DNA of 64,000 nt from Butyricimonas faecihominis (lineage in GTDB: Bacteria > Bacteroidota > Bacteroidia > Bacteroidales > Marinifilaceae): the NCBI RefSeq assembly GCF_033096445.1, contig NZ_AP028155.1, positions 1,865,880 to 1,929,879 on the forward strand. Reading direction: 5' to 3'. The first letter of the stretch is position 1, and the number at the start of each line of letters is the position of its first letter. Made by a program: the position numbers and the translations under genes. The notes beneath the pieces are model-generated. The model made no database searches and was not told the DNA's origin. It saw nothing but the letters and a program-made list of their open reading frames with translations. Below are positions 25,865 through 34,660 of this stretch, piece after piece.

Positions 25865-26818
25865 CTATTCCGTAATATTTCTTTGCGTCAACACCAATCC
25901 CAGTTCCGCCGTTTTCCCTTCTTGGATAATCGGTCCCAAATCCGTGATAAATCCAGCGTAACTCTGGAATTCTTCAGGCATAACCTCTCCCAACATAGGA
26001 AGCAAAGACATAAATGGTAATAACGTCTCCCGGGTCATATAGACATCCATTGTCTCTTTTTCCGTATCTTTCGTGACTTCAAAAGGAAGGCCCTGTTCCA
26101 ACACGACCATGATCTCTGTCAATGGGTCAGAAGTACTACGCCCGACATCCTCTATAATACCTGCAATATTTGCCGAGATATAAAGCTTTCCTCCCGTCAA
26201 ATTATAAAAGGCCATGCCTTTAGGAGACGTTGCATATTGCGGATTATTCATATCACTATTGTAAGAAGCCGTGATATTGCCATCACTCGTGAATGTTATA
26301 TCCTTTAGAAAAGTGGGTAACATCCATCCAAATATACCATTCACAAACCCTATCACGTTCTCCGGAGCGACCTCGGTCTCACCGTATTTCACCTTTTCCT
26401 TATCAGTCGTAAACGTAAAATGTGTGGCCATAATGCCTGCATCCAGATTTCCTACCGCCCAAGTTCCCTCAATATCCGTGGCCTTATTCTTTACCGCAAG
26501 AGTCAGGTTCATTTTTCCTTCTTCAATTTTCCCGGAAACCTTCACTTCCCGGAAATCATTACTGCTCGTACCTTCCACTACATTTCCCGTGATCGTCACG
26601 GGAATCGCCAATGCCGGTTCTCCCGGAATCACGTTACCCAAGGTTAGCGTGTTACCTGATAAAGCGACACTCTTTCCACTCAATGCCATCCCGTCCCTTG
26701 ACAACTCCAATCCCGAATCTTTATATGTCCCGTCATAATTCGGGTCCTTGTCATCATCGCTGCAAGCGGAAAAAAACACGACTCCTAAAATCAACAGTAA
26801 TAATAATTTGTTACTCAT
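25865..26818 (-). CDS. Lipoprotein, DUF4925-like, paralogue 3
   Basis: A 317-residue lipoprotein with lipobox Phe-Ser-Ala-Cys near residue 19 and Ser-Asp-Asp-Asp-Lys-Asp. An N-terminal Leu-Gly-Asn-Val-Ile-Pro-Gly-Glu module sits near residue 62. The second module has Glu-Gly-Thr-Trp-Ala-Val near 118 and Phe-Thr-Ser-Asp-Gly-Asn-Ile-Thr-Ala-Ser-Tyr near 180. GC content appears higher than in the neighbouring two copies, suggesting this copy may be closest to the ancestral gene. Likely surface or periplasmic; role unknown. Confidence 0.7.
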   Translation of the reverse strand: MSNKLLLLLILGVVFFSACSDDDKDPNYDGTYKDSGLELSRDGMALSGKSVALSGNTLTLGNVIPGEPALAIPVTITGNVVEGTSSNDFREVKVSGKIEEGKMNLTLAVKNKATDIEGTWAVGNLDAGIMATHFTFTTDKEKVKYGETEVAPENVIGFVNGIFGWMLPTFLKDITFTSDGNITASYNSDMNNPQYATSPKGMAFYNLTGGKLYISANIAGIIEDVGRSTSDPLTEIMVVLEQGLPFEVTKDTEKETMDVYMTRETLLPFMSLLPMLGEVMPEEFQSYAGFITDLGPIIQEGKTAELGLVLTQRNITE

Positions 26819-26982
26819 AATCGATCATTTGTTGGTTAATAATATTTGGAATAAATTCCTAAATATTAATTTACAGCAAAGTGTAAGCCCAAGTTCCAAT
26901 AAATCGCCTCTAATTCCGCAACACTCCCCAATAACAAGTGTCTATTTTCGCATAAACCCGCAAATCACGTCCTTACTTTTAT

Positions 26983-26990
26983 TACCTTTG
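26983..26990 (+). promoter_or_regulatory. -7 box of the pseudouridine synthase gene
   Basis: TACCTTTG matches TAnnTTTG 24 bases ahead of the ATG. No clear -33 element. Confidence 0.4.
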
Positions 26991-27013
26991 TCCCCAATTA
27001 AACAAATAAACCC

Positions 27014-27913
27014 ATGAGACCCCAGAATTCATCCCGTGCCAAAGCCCCGCGTAGCCGTAGTTTCGAAGTACAAGAAGAAAACACGCTAATGCCTTTCCTG
27101 TTACAAGCTTTACATGACCAAAGCAGGACAGCCGTGAAATCATTCCTCGCCCACAAACTCGTGCAAGTGAACAACCGCATCACCACACAATTCGACACGC
27201 CACTCAAACCCGGGGACACGGTAACCGTCGGGATGAACAAAAATGCGGCACCTTTCCATCACCCCATGCTCAACATCCTACATGAGGACGAACACTTGAT
27301 TGTCGTGGAAAAGGCAAGCGGGCTACTCTCCATGGGAACAGAGCGGGATAAAACCAAAACAGCCTATTATATACTGAACAACTACGTGAAAAATAAAGAT
27401 CCCCGGAACCATATCTTTATCCTGCATCGCCTAGACAAAGAAACCTCCGGTATCATGATGTTTGCCAAAAACAAAAAAGTTCAAGAAATCCTACAAAAAA
27501 ACTGGAACGAAATGATCCGGGAACGGAAATATGTCGCCGTCATCGAGGGATGCCCGCAACCGGAACAAGGACAGGTGAAATCCTACATCAGCGAGAACAA
27601 AGCCTTGATCGTCCACTCCACCTCTTCACAAGACGGGAAATTGGCCATCACGAACTACACAACCTTAAAATCGAACCGGCAATTCTCACTCGTGGAACTT
27701 GAATTGGAAACCGGACGCAAAAACCAAATTAGGGTACATATGCAGGAAATCGGACACCCCGTTACCGGAGACCCCAAATACGGGGCCACGAAAAACCCCT
27801 TGCATCGCTTGGCTCTACACGCTTTCAAGCTCACTTTTATCCATCCCGTCACGGGAAAGGAAATGAAATTCGAGACCCCCGTTCCCACGAAATTCACGAC
27901 CCTGTTCAAGTAA
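27014..27913 (+). CDS. RluA/RluD-family RNA pseudouridine synthase
   Basis: A 299-residue enzyme that isomerises uridine to pseudouridine in rRNA or tRNA. An N-terminal S4-like RNA-binding region (about 15-75, Ser-Arg-Thr-Ala-Val-Lys-Ser-Phe-Leu) precedes the catalytic domain, which carries His-Arg-Leu-Asp-Lys-Glu-Thr-Ser-Gly near residue 140 with the catalytic Asp. Lys-Tyr-Val-Ala-Val-Ile-Glu-Gly, the Gly-Arg-Lys-Asn-Gln-Ile-Arg-Val-His block, and Gly-Asp-Pro-Lys-Tyr-Gly follow. I cannot tell from sequence which RNA position it modifies. Confidence 0.9.
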   Translation: MRPQNSSRAKAPRSRSFEVQEENTLMPFLLQALHDQSRTAVKSFLAHKLVQVNNRITTQFDTPLKPGDTVTVGMNKNAAPFHHPMLNILHEDEHLIVVEKASGLLSMGTERDKTKTAYYILNNYVKNKDPRNHIFILHRLDKETSGIMMFAKNKKVQEILQKNWNEMIRERKYVAVIEGCPQPEQGQVKSYISENKALIVHSTSSQDGKLAITNYTTLKSNRQFSLVELELETGRKNQIRVHMQEIGHPVTGDPKYGATKNPLHRLALHAFKLTFIHPVTGKEMKFETPVPTKFTTLFK

Positions 27914-28010
27914 CTTGCACCGTACTCTCACCGGAGTCGTAGGCGTATCTCGTTAATATCTTGATTCCATTTCAAGATAAAATCAAGCACACATTCACGC
28001 CCCCGACACG

Positions 28011-28062
28011 TCAACTTCCCGTTGACTTCCGGTTAACTTCCCGTTAACTTCCCGTTGACTTA
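28011..28062 (+). repeat. Tandem 11-bp repeat
   Basis: About four and a half head-to-tail copies of TTAACTTCCCG with substitutions, in the gap between the pseudouridine synthase and the hutU terminator. Confidence 0.7.
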
Positions 28063-28130
28063 CTAACGAGACTACGGTACAACTACAGTGCAAGTAACAC
28101 TCGTTACCCTAGAAGAAGGGGAATAAAAAA

Positions 28131-28158
28131 CGGGGAACACTCCTAAAAGTATTCCCCG
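28131..28158 (-). terminator. hutU terminator
   Basis: CGGGGAA (28131-28137) pairs with TTCCCCG (28152-28158). On the minus strand it is followed by TTTTTTATTC. Confidence 0.8.
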
Positions 28159-28177
28159 CACATCAAAAATATTTTAT

Positions 28178-30187
28178 TTAAAACAATGACTCGATCAACT
28201 GGTCATCGGCAAAATTCGGTAATGTCACCTTCAAATTCGGGTTTGCTTCCATGGCACGTTTGATGGCAAAAACAGCCCCCTCGTTACGAGCCCAGCTACG
28301 ACGGGAGATTCCATTATTCACGTCCCAGAATAACATATTCTTCAAACGTCTGTCGCTATCGGCAGAACCGTCAAGCATCATCCCGAAACCACCGTTAATA
28401 ACTTCTCCCCAACCTACACCACCACCATTGTGGATAGATACCCAAGTCGCGCCGCGGAAAGAATCCCCGATCACGTTCTGGATAGCCATATCGGCCGTGA
28501 AACGAGATCCGTCATATATATTTGAAGTCTCACGATAAGGAGAATCCGTACCGGAAACGTCATGATGATCACGTCCTAAAATCACGGGAGCAGAAATTTC
28601 CCCGGTAGCAATAGCCTTGTTAAACGCCTCGGCTATCTTAATACGACCTTCAGCATCGGCATACAAGATCCGGGCTTGCGACCCAACGACCAAGTGATTC
28701 TCCATGGCAGCCTTGATCCAACGGATATTATCATCCATCTGTTGTTGGATCTCTTTCGGGGAATGTGTCTTGATTTCCTCTAACACGCGAGCTGCAATCT
28801 CATCCGTCTTCGCCAAATCCTTCGGGTCACCACTGGAACATACCCAACGGAACGGACCAAAACCGTAGTCAAAACACATCGGTCCCATAATATCCTGCAC
28901 GTATGACGGGTATTTGAAATCACCGTTCGGCTTCATGATGTCAGCACCCGCACGGGAAGACTCCAACAAGAACGCATTACCGTAATCAAAGAAATAAGTA
29001 TTGAAACGTGCCACGCACTTGTTAATAGCAGCCACGTGACGACGCAAAGATTCTTGTACCTTTTGTTTGAATAACTCCGGCTCCTCGGCCATCATCCGCT
29101 TGGACTCCTCGAAACTCACGCCCACGGGATAGTAACCACCAGCCCACGGGTTATGCAATGACGTCTGGTCTGATCCCAGTTCAACAGGCACATCACCCTC
29201 CGCGAAACGTTCCCACACGTCCACCACGTTCCCCTGGTAAGCAATGGAAACAGTCTCTTTCTTCTCACGAGCCACTTTCACCCGTTCCACCAGTTTATCC
29301 AAATCATCAATCACCTCATCCACCCATCCTTGAGAGTGACGGGTATGCGTGGCTTTCGGGTTAATCTCGGCTGTAATACTGATACATCCGGCAATATTCC
29401 CGGCTTTCGGCTGCGCACCTGACATACCACCTAATCCCGCGGTGATAAACAATTTTCCGGCTAATCCTTCTCCATGTTTGGAAATCTTACGCCCGGCATT
29501 CAACACGGTAATCGTGGTTCCGTGAACAATTCCCTGCGGACCGATATACATGAACGAACCTGCAGTCATCTGCCCGTACTGGGAAACACCCAAAGCGTTA
29601 AAACGTTCCCAATCATCCGGCTTGGAATAATTCGGGATCACCATACCGTTCGTAACCACGACACGCGGTGCATCCTTATGCGACGGGAACAATCCCATCG
29701 GGTGACCAGAATATAACACCAACGTCTGCTCGTCGGTCATCTCCGACAAATACTTCATTGCCAGACGATACTGTGCCCAGTTCTGGAACACCGCCCCGTT
29801 GCCCCCGTAAGTAATCAACTCGTGAGGATGTTGAGCCACGGCATAATCCAAGTTATTATTCATCATCAGCATGATACCCGCCGCTTGCAGGCTCTTGTGA
29901 GGATAATCATTGATATTATGAGCATACATCTTGTAATCCGGACGGAAACGATACATGTAAATACGCCCGTATTTCTCCAACTCCTCGGCAAACTCCGGGG
30001 CCAACACGGCATGGTGTTTCGGGTCAAAATAACGTAAAGCGTTACGTATCGCCAGTTTCTTTTCTTCTTTCGTCAGGATGTCTTTCCTTTTAGGGGCATG
30101 GTTAATCTCCGGCTCGTAAGCCTTCGGAGCCGGCAATTCTGCTGGAATCCCTTCCCTAATTGATTGTTGAAATTCTTGTAATGTCAT
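28178..30187 (-). CDS. hutU: Urocanate hydratase
   Basis: Converts urocanate to imidazolonepropionate in histidine degradation, using tightly bound NAD. The 669 residues match the longer urocanase form. The Tyr-Gly-Gly-Asn-Gly-Ala-Val-Phe-Gln-Asn-Trp-Ala-Gln-Tyr segment near residue 130, the Tyr-Ser-Gly-His-Pro-Met-Gly-Leu-Phe-Pro segment, the NAD region Gly-Gly-Met-Ser-Gly-Ala-Gln-Pro, and a Gly-Arg-Asp-His-His-Asp near 545 are characteristic. It stands alone; hutH, hutI and a formiminotransferase are not in this window, although histidine biosynthesis is. Confidence 0.94.
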   Translation of the reverse strand: MTLQEFQQSIREGIPAELPAPKAYEPEINHAPKRKDILTKEEKKLAIRNALRYFDPKHHAVLAPEFAEELEKYGRIYMYRFRPDYKMYAHNINDYPHKSLQAAGIMLMMNNNLDYAVAQHPHELITYGGNGAVFQNWAQYRLAMKYLSEMTDEQTLVLYSGHPMGLFPSHKDAPRVVVTNGMVIPNYSKPDDWERFNALGVSQYGQMTAGSFMYIGPQGIVHGTTITVLNAGRKISKHGEGLAGKLFITAGLGGMSGAQPKAGNIAGCISITAEINPKATHTRHSQGWVDEVIDDLDKLVERVKVAREKKETVSIAYQGNVVDVWERFAEGDVPVELGSDQTSLHNPWAGGYYPVGVSFEESKRMMAEEPELFKQKVQESLRRHVAAINKCVARFNTYFFDYGNAFLLESSRAGADIMKPNGDFKYPSYVQDIMGPMCFDYGFGPFRWVCSSGDPKDLAKTDEIAARVLEEIKTHSPKEIQQQMDDNIRWIKAAMENHLVVGSQARILYADAEGRIKIAEAFNKAIATGEISAPVILGRDHHDVSGTDSPYRETSNIYDGSRFTADMAIQNVIGDSFRGATWVSIHNGGGVGWGEVINGGFGMMLDGSADSDRRLKNMLFWDVNNGISRRSWARNEGAVFAIKRAMEANPNLKVTLPNFADDQLIESLF

Positions 30188-30376
30188 TATATTATCTTTT
30201 ACTTCATTTTATTATTGCCATTCCCCACGAATCAACTAATAATCATTAATTTAGTCTCTACTTTCCCACTTTTTAGTTTTTAACTTTTAGTTTTTAACTC
30301 ACCAATCGGCTGGCTAAATTAATATTTTCAAATGAAAAAAACACTATTTTTGCCTAACAATAAAACAGAAGATGAC

Positions 30377-31378
30377 ATGAATATAAGAATAGGCGACATT
30401 GTACGATTTATATCAGACAAGCTAGAGGGTAAAGTTACCGGCATCATTGACAACAACACCGTGAACGTGTATTGTGACGAATACGGGTTCGAAATTCCCG
30501 CATCCGTGAATAACCTAGTGGTCATTCATTCCGACAGTAACACGACAAAAACGGTTTCCGCCACATCCGCATCCGGACAGAAAAACGTGGTCATGGAATC
30601 GGCCGATACCCTTTACATCGCGTTCGTCCCCGAAAATTTCAACAACTTGACAGAAAGTCGGTTCGATATTTATTTCGTGAACGATACCACTCAAACCAGT
30701 CTTTATTCCATCTCGTTTCATGACGGGGAAAAGTACACCGGGATTACGGCAGGCAACTGCAACCCGAACACGACATACCTGATCGGCAATTACTCGCTCA
30801 AAGAAATCGACACGATTAAAGCGATACACGTGCAATCCGTGTTCTATCAGAAAGGCGTTCACGTTCTGAAAAACGCCATCGACACGCAAATCAAGGTCAC
30901 CCCGGTAAACTTGTGTAAAGCGGGAGCTTACAAACATACCCGCTGGTTTAATTCCACCTCGCTACTCCGACCGCTGGACAAAGAATCCATCGTCAAAGAA
31001 GAAGGCTTGGAAACCATTCCGGAACAATTTTTACAAAAAACGCCTCATAAAACGGAAGACACGTCCCACAAGGAAACTCCCAAACAATCCAATAGCAACA
31101 TCATCGAGATCGACTTGCACATTGACAAGCTACTCGACGACACGACAGGCATGGAAAACAAGGATATGCTGGACTACCAGATGGACGTGTTCCATAAAAC
31201 ACTGGAACAATACAAACTCCGCCGGGGCCAAAAGATCGTGTTCATACACGGCAAAGGAGACGGGGTATTAAGGCAACGTATCCTCTGGGAACTTCAAACC
31301 AAATACAAACGTTTCAACCATCAGGACGCCTCTTTCAAGCAATATGGTTACGGGGCCACGATGGTCACGATAAAATAA
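30377..31378 (+). CDS. DUF2027 protein with C-terminal Smr domain
   Basis: Starting at the ATG at 30377 gives 333 residues. An ATG at 30332 is rejected because a TATTTTTG promoter box lies inside that extension. Residues 1-60 form an SH3-like beta module (Ile-Gly-Asp-Ile-Val-Arg-Phe), then a DUF2027 beta region to about 190, a charged linker, and a C-terminal Smr domain (about 250-333). The Smr domain carries Ile-Asp-Leu-His and Phe-Ile-His-Gly-Lys-Gly-Asp-Gly-Val-Leu-Arg, the LDxH and HGxG motifs. Smr domains act as nucleases in MutS2 and in ribosome rescue; the role of this Bacteroidota protein is not established. Its stop abuts the convergent gene's stop. Confidence 0.85.
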   Translation: MNIRIGDIVRFISDKLEGKVTGIIDNNTVNVYCDEYGFEIPASVNNLVVIHSDSNTTKTVSATSASGQKNVVMESADTLYIAFVPENFNNLTESRFDIYFVNDTTQTSLYSISFHDGEKYTGITAGNCNPNTTYLIGNYSLKEIDTIKAIHVQSVFYQKGVHVLKNAIDTQIKVTPVNLCKAGAYKHTRWFNSTSLLRPLDKESIVKEEGLETIPEQFLQKTPHKTEDTSHKETPKQSNSNIIEIDLHIDKLLDDTTGMENKDMLDYQMDVFHKTLEQYKLRRGQKIVFIHGKGDGVLRQRILWELQTKYKRFNHQDASFKQYGYGATMVTIK

Positions 31379-31993
31379 TCAAAGATTAAAGGAATACCCC
31401 ACGGAACAGACCCAATTTTTCCCGTAAGGAGAATACTTATCCTGTATCACGTCATAATAAAACATCACGGAGATAGAGCCTGTTCCGGTGGGAATAACTC
31501 CACCTCCCCCCACTAGCATCGTGGGGACATAACGGAAGTCAATCTTCTTCTCATACGATTTTCCCCAACTTCCCTTCAGTTCCGGCTGGATTTGGAGGGC
31601 AATATACCGCACCGGGTTCACCCGCCCGAACACGTTTACCCCGAGATAATTCATATCATAACGATTGGAAGAATGGTGATAATTGTAACTTACCCCTCCT
31701 CCCGCCGAGAAGAACTCGTTCCAACGATACCCGATCTGGGGAGAAACATCGATACTGGTATAATCCCCGAAGGACATCCCGCAAGAACCGCTTAATGTCC
31801 ATTTTCCCGTTTTCCGGGACACGGACGATTTCAAAGGGACACTCTTTTTCACGGGAGCTTTCACCACTTGGCGTTTTGCCCCGGATTTATAGATCGTGTC
31901 CAATCGAAAACCATTACGATTTTCCTGAGCCTCCACCCTCCCGAAAGAGGCTGTTACAAACAGAATCAAAACCAACCAGAATCTCGTCATCAT
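31379..31993 (-). CDS. Small outer-membrane barrel-like exported protein
   Basis: A 204-residue protein with a signal peptide (Gly-Arg-Val-Glu-Ala-Gln cleavage near residue 23), a basic linker (about 25-62), and an 8-strand-like barrel region ending Gly-Tyr-Ser-Phe-Asn-Leu. Alternating aromatic strands such as Gly-Gly-Gly-Val-Ser-Tyr-Asn-Tyr are visible. It is related in style to small OmpA-fold porin-like proteins; no specific family assigned. The stop codons of this gene and the Smr gene are adjacent, an unusually tight tail-to-tail junction. Confidence 0.65.
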   Translation of the reverse strand: MMTRFWLVLILFVTASFGRVEAQENRNGFRLDTIYKSGAKRQVVKAPVKKSVPLKSSVSRKTGKWTLSGSCGMSFGDYTSIDVSPQIGYRWNEFFSAGGGVSYNYHHSSNRYDMNYLGVNVFGRVNPVRYIALQIQPELKGSWGKSYEKKIDFRYVPTMLVGGGGVIPTGTGSISVMFYYDVIQDKYSPYGKNWVCSVGYSFNL

Positions 31994-32009
31994 TCATCAT
32001 TTTAATGGG

Positions 32010-32045
32010 AAAAAGCTGTTCAAAGACACCTTCAAACAGCTTTTT
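32010..32045 (-). terminator. trxB terminator
   Basis: AAAAAGCTGTT (32010-32020) pairs with AACAGCTTTTT (32035-32045), with T-runs in both directions. Confidence 0.8.
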
Positions 32046-32078
32046 TATTTCAAAAAGTTCTCTTCGAGAGAAAATCAC

Positions 32079-33044
32079 TTACGCATGTAATTCTCCGATG
32101 TAACGTTCCGCATCAATAGCAGCACGGCAACCGGTTCCGGCAGCAGCAATTCCCTGACGATAAGTCGGGTCCATCACGTCTCCTGCGGCAAACACACCCG
32201 GTACATTCGTCTTGCAAGACTTACCTTCGGTAATGATATACCCTTGCTCGTCGACTTCGATATATTTTTTGAACACTTCTGTATTCGGAGTATGCCCGAT
32301 AGCCAGGAAGAACCCGTCAATCTTGATTTCCTTGGTTGCCTCTTCCGGGGTCCCCTTCTTGTACACCAAACGAGCGCCCTCAACTCCCATGTCTGACCCA
32401 AACAATTCCAACGTGTTATGCTCGAACAATACTTCAATGTTTTCCGTTCTGAACACACGTTCCTGCATAGCCTTCGATGCTCTCAAATAGTTCTTACGAA
32501 CAATCAAATATACTTTACGACACAACCCGGCCAAATAAGTAGCCTCCTCGCAAGCGGTATCTCCACCACCTACAACAGCCACGTCTTTTCCGCGATAGAA
32601 GAATCCGTCGCAAGTTGCACAAGCACTAACACCAGCCCCGCGGAATGCCTCTTCTGAAGGCAAACCCAAGTACTTGGCAGTTGCACCCGTTGCAATAATC
32701 ACGGCATCCGCCTCGATCACCTTCTCCCCGTCGATCGTAACCTTATGAGGATGACCGGAAAAGTCAACATCCGTCGCGATCCCGAAACGAATATCCGTTC
32801 CGAAACGTTCCGCTTGCTTTCTCATATCTTCCATCATCACCGGACCGGTCACGCCTTCCGGGTATCCCGGGAAGTTTTCCACTTCCGTGGTCGTGGTCAA
32901 CTGACCACCCATTTGCATTCCCGTGTACAACACCGGATTCAAATTAGCTCTCGATGCGTATATCGCTGCCGTATACCCGGCAGGCCCTGATCCTATAATC
33001 AAGCATTTAACTCTTTCTATAGCATTTTCTGTTGACATAGACAA
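32079..33044 (-). CDS. trxB: Thioredoxin reductase
   Basis: NADPH- and FAD-dependent reductase of thioredoxin. The 321 residues show the FAD loop Gly-Ser-Gly-Pro-Ala-Gly-Tyr-Thr-Ala near 17, the redox-active Cys-Ala-Thr-Cys-Asp-Gly near 141, the NADPH loop Val-Gly-Gly-Gly-Asp-Thr-Ala near 157, and the C-terminal Phe-Ala-Ala-Gly-Asp-Val near 286. Normal length. Monocistronic with its own terminator. Confidence 0.95.
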   Translation of the reverse strand: MSMSTENAIERVKCLIIGSGPAGYTAAIYASRANLNPVLYTGMQMGGQLTTTTEVENFPGYPEGVTGPVMMEDMRKQAERFGTDIRFGIATDVDFSGHPHKVTIDGEKVIEADAVIIATGATAKYLGLPSEEAFRGAGVSACATCDGFFYRGKDVAVVGGGDTACEEATYLAGLCRKVYLIVRKNYLRASKAMQERVFRTENIEVLFEHNTLELFGSDMGVEGARLVYKKGTPEEATKEIKIDGFFLAIGHTPNTEVFKKYIEVDEQGYIITEGKSCKTNVPGVFAAGDVMDPTYRQGIAAAGTGCRAAIDAERYIGELHA

Positions 33045-33262
33045 TTCCTTTCTTTTAATTTACAATACAATTTCACGTAATGGATTGCAAAGTTACCTAA
33101 AAAAATGGTTTATCCAATTTTTTTACCCCATATCCCCGTATTCTCATTCCCCAAACCCATGAAAACCTGCAATCTAAGCCAAAAAGCACAAACAATCATC
33201 AGATTTTTCTCTCAACTCCTTGTTTCATTCCAAATTTTTTTACTACATTTGCATCCGCATTT

Positions 33263-33336
33263 CGGGATGTAGCTCAGCCCGGTAGAGTCCACGTCTGGGG
33301 GGCGTGTTGTCGCAGGTTCAAATCCTGTCATCCCGA
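33263..33336 (+). tRNA. tRNA-Pro (anticodon GGG)
   Basis: The acceptor CGGGATG pairs with CATCCCG and the D arm GCTC with GAGT. The anticodon stem CACGT/GCGTG has loop CTGGGGG, so the anticodon is GGG (33297-33299). The T arm is GCAGG-TTCAAAT-CCTGT and the discriminator A. 74 bases, CCA not encoded. Confidence 0.92.
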
Positions 33337-33356
33337 CTACTGAGTATCAAACAATT

Positions 33357-33379
33357 AGAGAGGTTAAAACAACCTCTCT
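33357..33379 (+). terminator. Terminator after tRNA-Pro
   Basis: AGAGAGGTT and AACCTCTCT flank a 5-base loop and are followed by a T-run. Confidence 0.85.
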
Positions 33380-33997
33380 TTTTTATTGCGATTACATTTT
33401 TATTATACTTTTTGGGTTAACGTGAAAAATTAGGGGCTAACGTGAGCCAATACCATCTAACAAATAAAACTCCTATGGTATTTAGTATTAGGTCAAAAAT
33501 CTTTTTAAAAGCTGCTCCTCTTTTATATGATATTCTTTAGTTCTCTCTAATAATGGATCATACTCAATCGAAAATAACCAATATTTTCCAAATAACTGCC
33601 CCCTTTTTCTCATCTTCAATTTTAAGTCCTCGATTTTTCATCAGGACAACATGACCTTCAAGGCATAATATACTTCAGAGATAAAAAACGACCTGCCAAT
33701 TTAGGCATTGTTTTACAACAACTAGGCCCGGCAGGTTCTACATTACAAGTGTACTACAATTTTACTTACAATCAAAATGCTTAGTAAAAAAAATAATTCA
33801 ACCACGAAATTCAAGCTCACCTAAAAAATTAGATCAACCTTCTATTCTTCAATATGCCAATTTTTATCCCCTTCTCAAGCATAAATAATGGTATCAAGAG
33901 CATCATACAATTAGAAAAATCATTCTGTCCATTCACAAATTCAAAGTTATTTCACCTAATTTCTTGTTTTTATCCAGAAATAATCCTACCTTGTGAA
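33380..33997. other. Noncoding region with decayed sequence
   Basis: No intact gene is seen. TAACGTGA words occur twice near 33418-33445, like the ends flanking the IS110 region. A short open stretch at 33626-33784 is described separately. Confidence 0.5.
33626..33784 (+). pseudogene. Possible C-terminal remnant of a decayed gene
   Basis: An open stretch of about 52 codons reads protein-like (for example Gln-Gly-Ile-Ile-Tyr-Phe-Arg-Asp-Lys-Lys and Gln-Leu-Gly-Pro-Ala-Gly-Ser) and ends at TAG at 33782, but it has no plausible start. I do not recognise it. It could be chance. Confidence 0.25.
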
Positions 33998-34054
33998 TAC
34001 GTTTGTTATAAATGGGGATTTTCCCTACATGTCTTATTTTTTAATTTTATCACT

Positions 34055-34393
34055 ATGAAAAGACTATTATTTCTTAGTTTATTCGTGTGTGCAATCACGT
34101 GTTTCGCATTCACGAATGCAGCAGCTCCAGAAGTTCAACGAACAATCAGCGGAACGGTTTATGACCTATCGTCACATCAACCGTTAGAAGGAATCTACAT
34201 CCAGCAAATCAACGGAACTTCATCTAGTTCAACAAAAACGGATGTTTCCGGTCATTTCTCCATTACCGTGAAAAATTCAAGTCAAACAGCAACTCTCAAA
34301 TTCTCAGACCCAGATTATGGGGATTACTCTACCCGAACAGAAGACTTTGACTTAAGTAAAGACAACACGAACGTGTCTGTCTACATGCAATAA
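34055..34393 (+). CDS. Small secreted carboxypeptidase-regulatory-like domain protein
   Basis: The ATG at 34055 gives 112 residues with a signal peptide (residues 1-21 or so, cleavage after Thr-Asn-Ala) and a single beta-sandwich of the CarboxypepD_reg-like type: Ile-Ser-Gly-Thr-Val-Tyr-Asp near residue 32, Pro-Leu-Glu-Gly-Ile-Tyr-Ile, Thr-Asp-Val-Ser-Gly-His-Phe, ending Val-Ser-Val-Tyr-Met-Gln. This is the fold seen at the N-terminus of SusC proteins, here free-standing. An upstream in-frame start at 33854 would bypass the signal peptide and is rejected. A TACGTTTG promoter box lies at 33998-34005. Role unknown. Confidence 0.75.
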   Translation: MKRLLFLSLFVCAITCFAFTNAAAPEVQRTISGTVYDLSSHQPLEGIYIQQINGTSSSSTKTDVSGHFSITVKNSSQTATLKFSDPDYGDYSTRTEDFDLSKDNTNVSVYMQ

Positions 34394-34421
34394 ACAACTA
34401 TTGCAAGATACAAAAAACTGG

Positions 34422-34445
34422 AAAGGATACCCTAGCGTATCCTTT
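34422..34445 (+). terminator. Terminator after the small secreted protein
   Basis: AAAGGATAC (34422-34430) pairs with GTATCCTTT (34437-34445). Confidence 0.75.
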
Positions 34446-34462
34446 TCATATATGTACAAAAG

Positions 34463-34548
34463 AGAGTAGCCGGGAAGTACGTTTGTTATATATGCTTACT
34501 TATTCAAAATCACTATGATTTTACAAGAAAACATAGCCCGACTACTCT
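34463..34548. repeat. Inverted repeat around a second TACGTTTG box and a 15-codon ORF
   Basis: AGAGTAGCCGGG (34463-34474) faces CCCGACTACTCT (34537-34548). Between them TACGTTTG at 34478-34485 echoes the promoter of the gene at 34055. An ATG at 34515 opens a 15-residue frame (MILQENIARLLYTQR) ending at 34562. Confidence 0.45.
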
Positions 34549-34660
34549 ATACACAAAGATAATTCACACTCTTGAAAAGAGCAACTTTATCCAATCACTT
34601 TCATGTGCAAAATAAACAAAAGTATCCCAAATTCACAACACAAAAGCATCTATATTGAAG

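Noticed and set aside
28011-28062. CRISPR-like array
   Set aside because: The units are 11 bp and have no spacers; it is a simple tandem repeat.
33854-34054. Longer start of the small secreted protein
   Set aside because: It would place about 67 residues ahead of an evident signal peptide.
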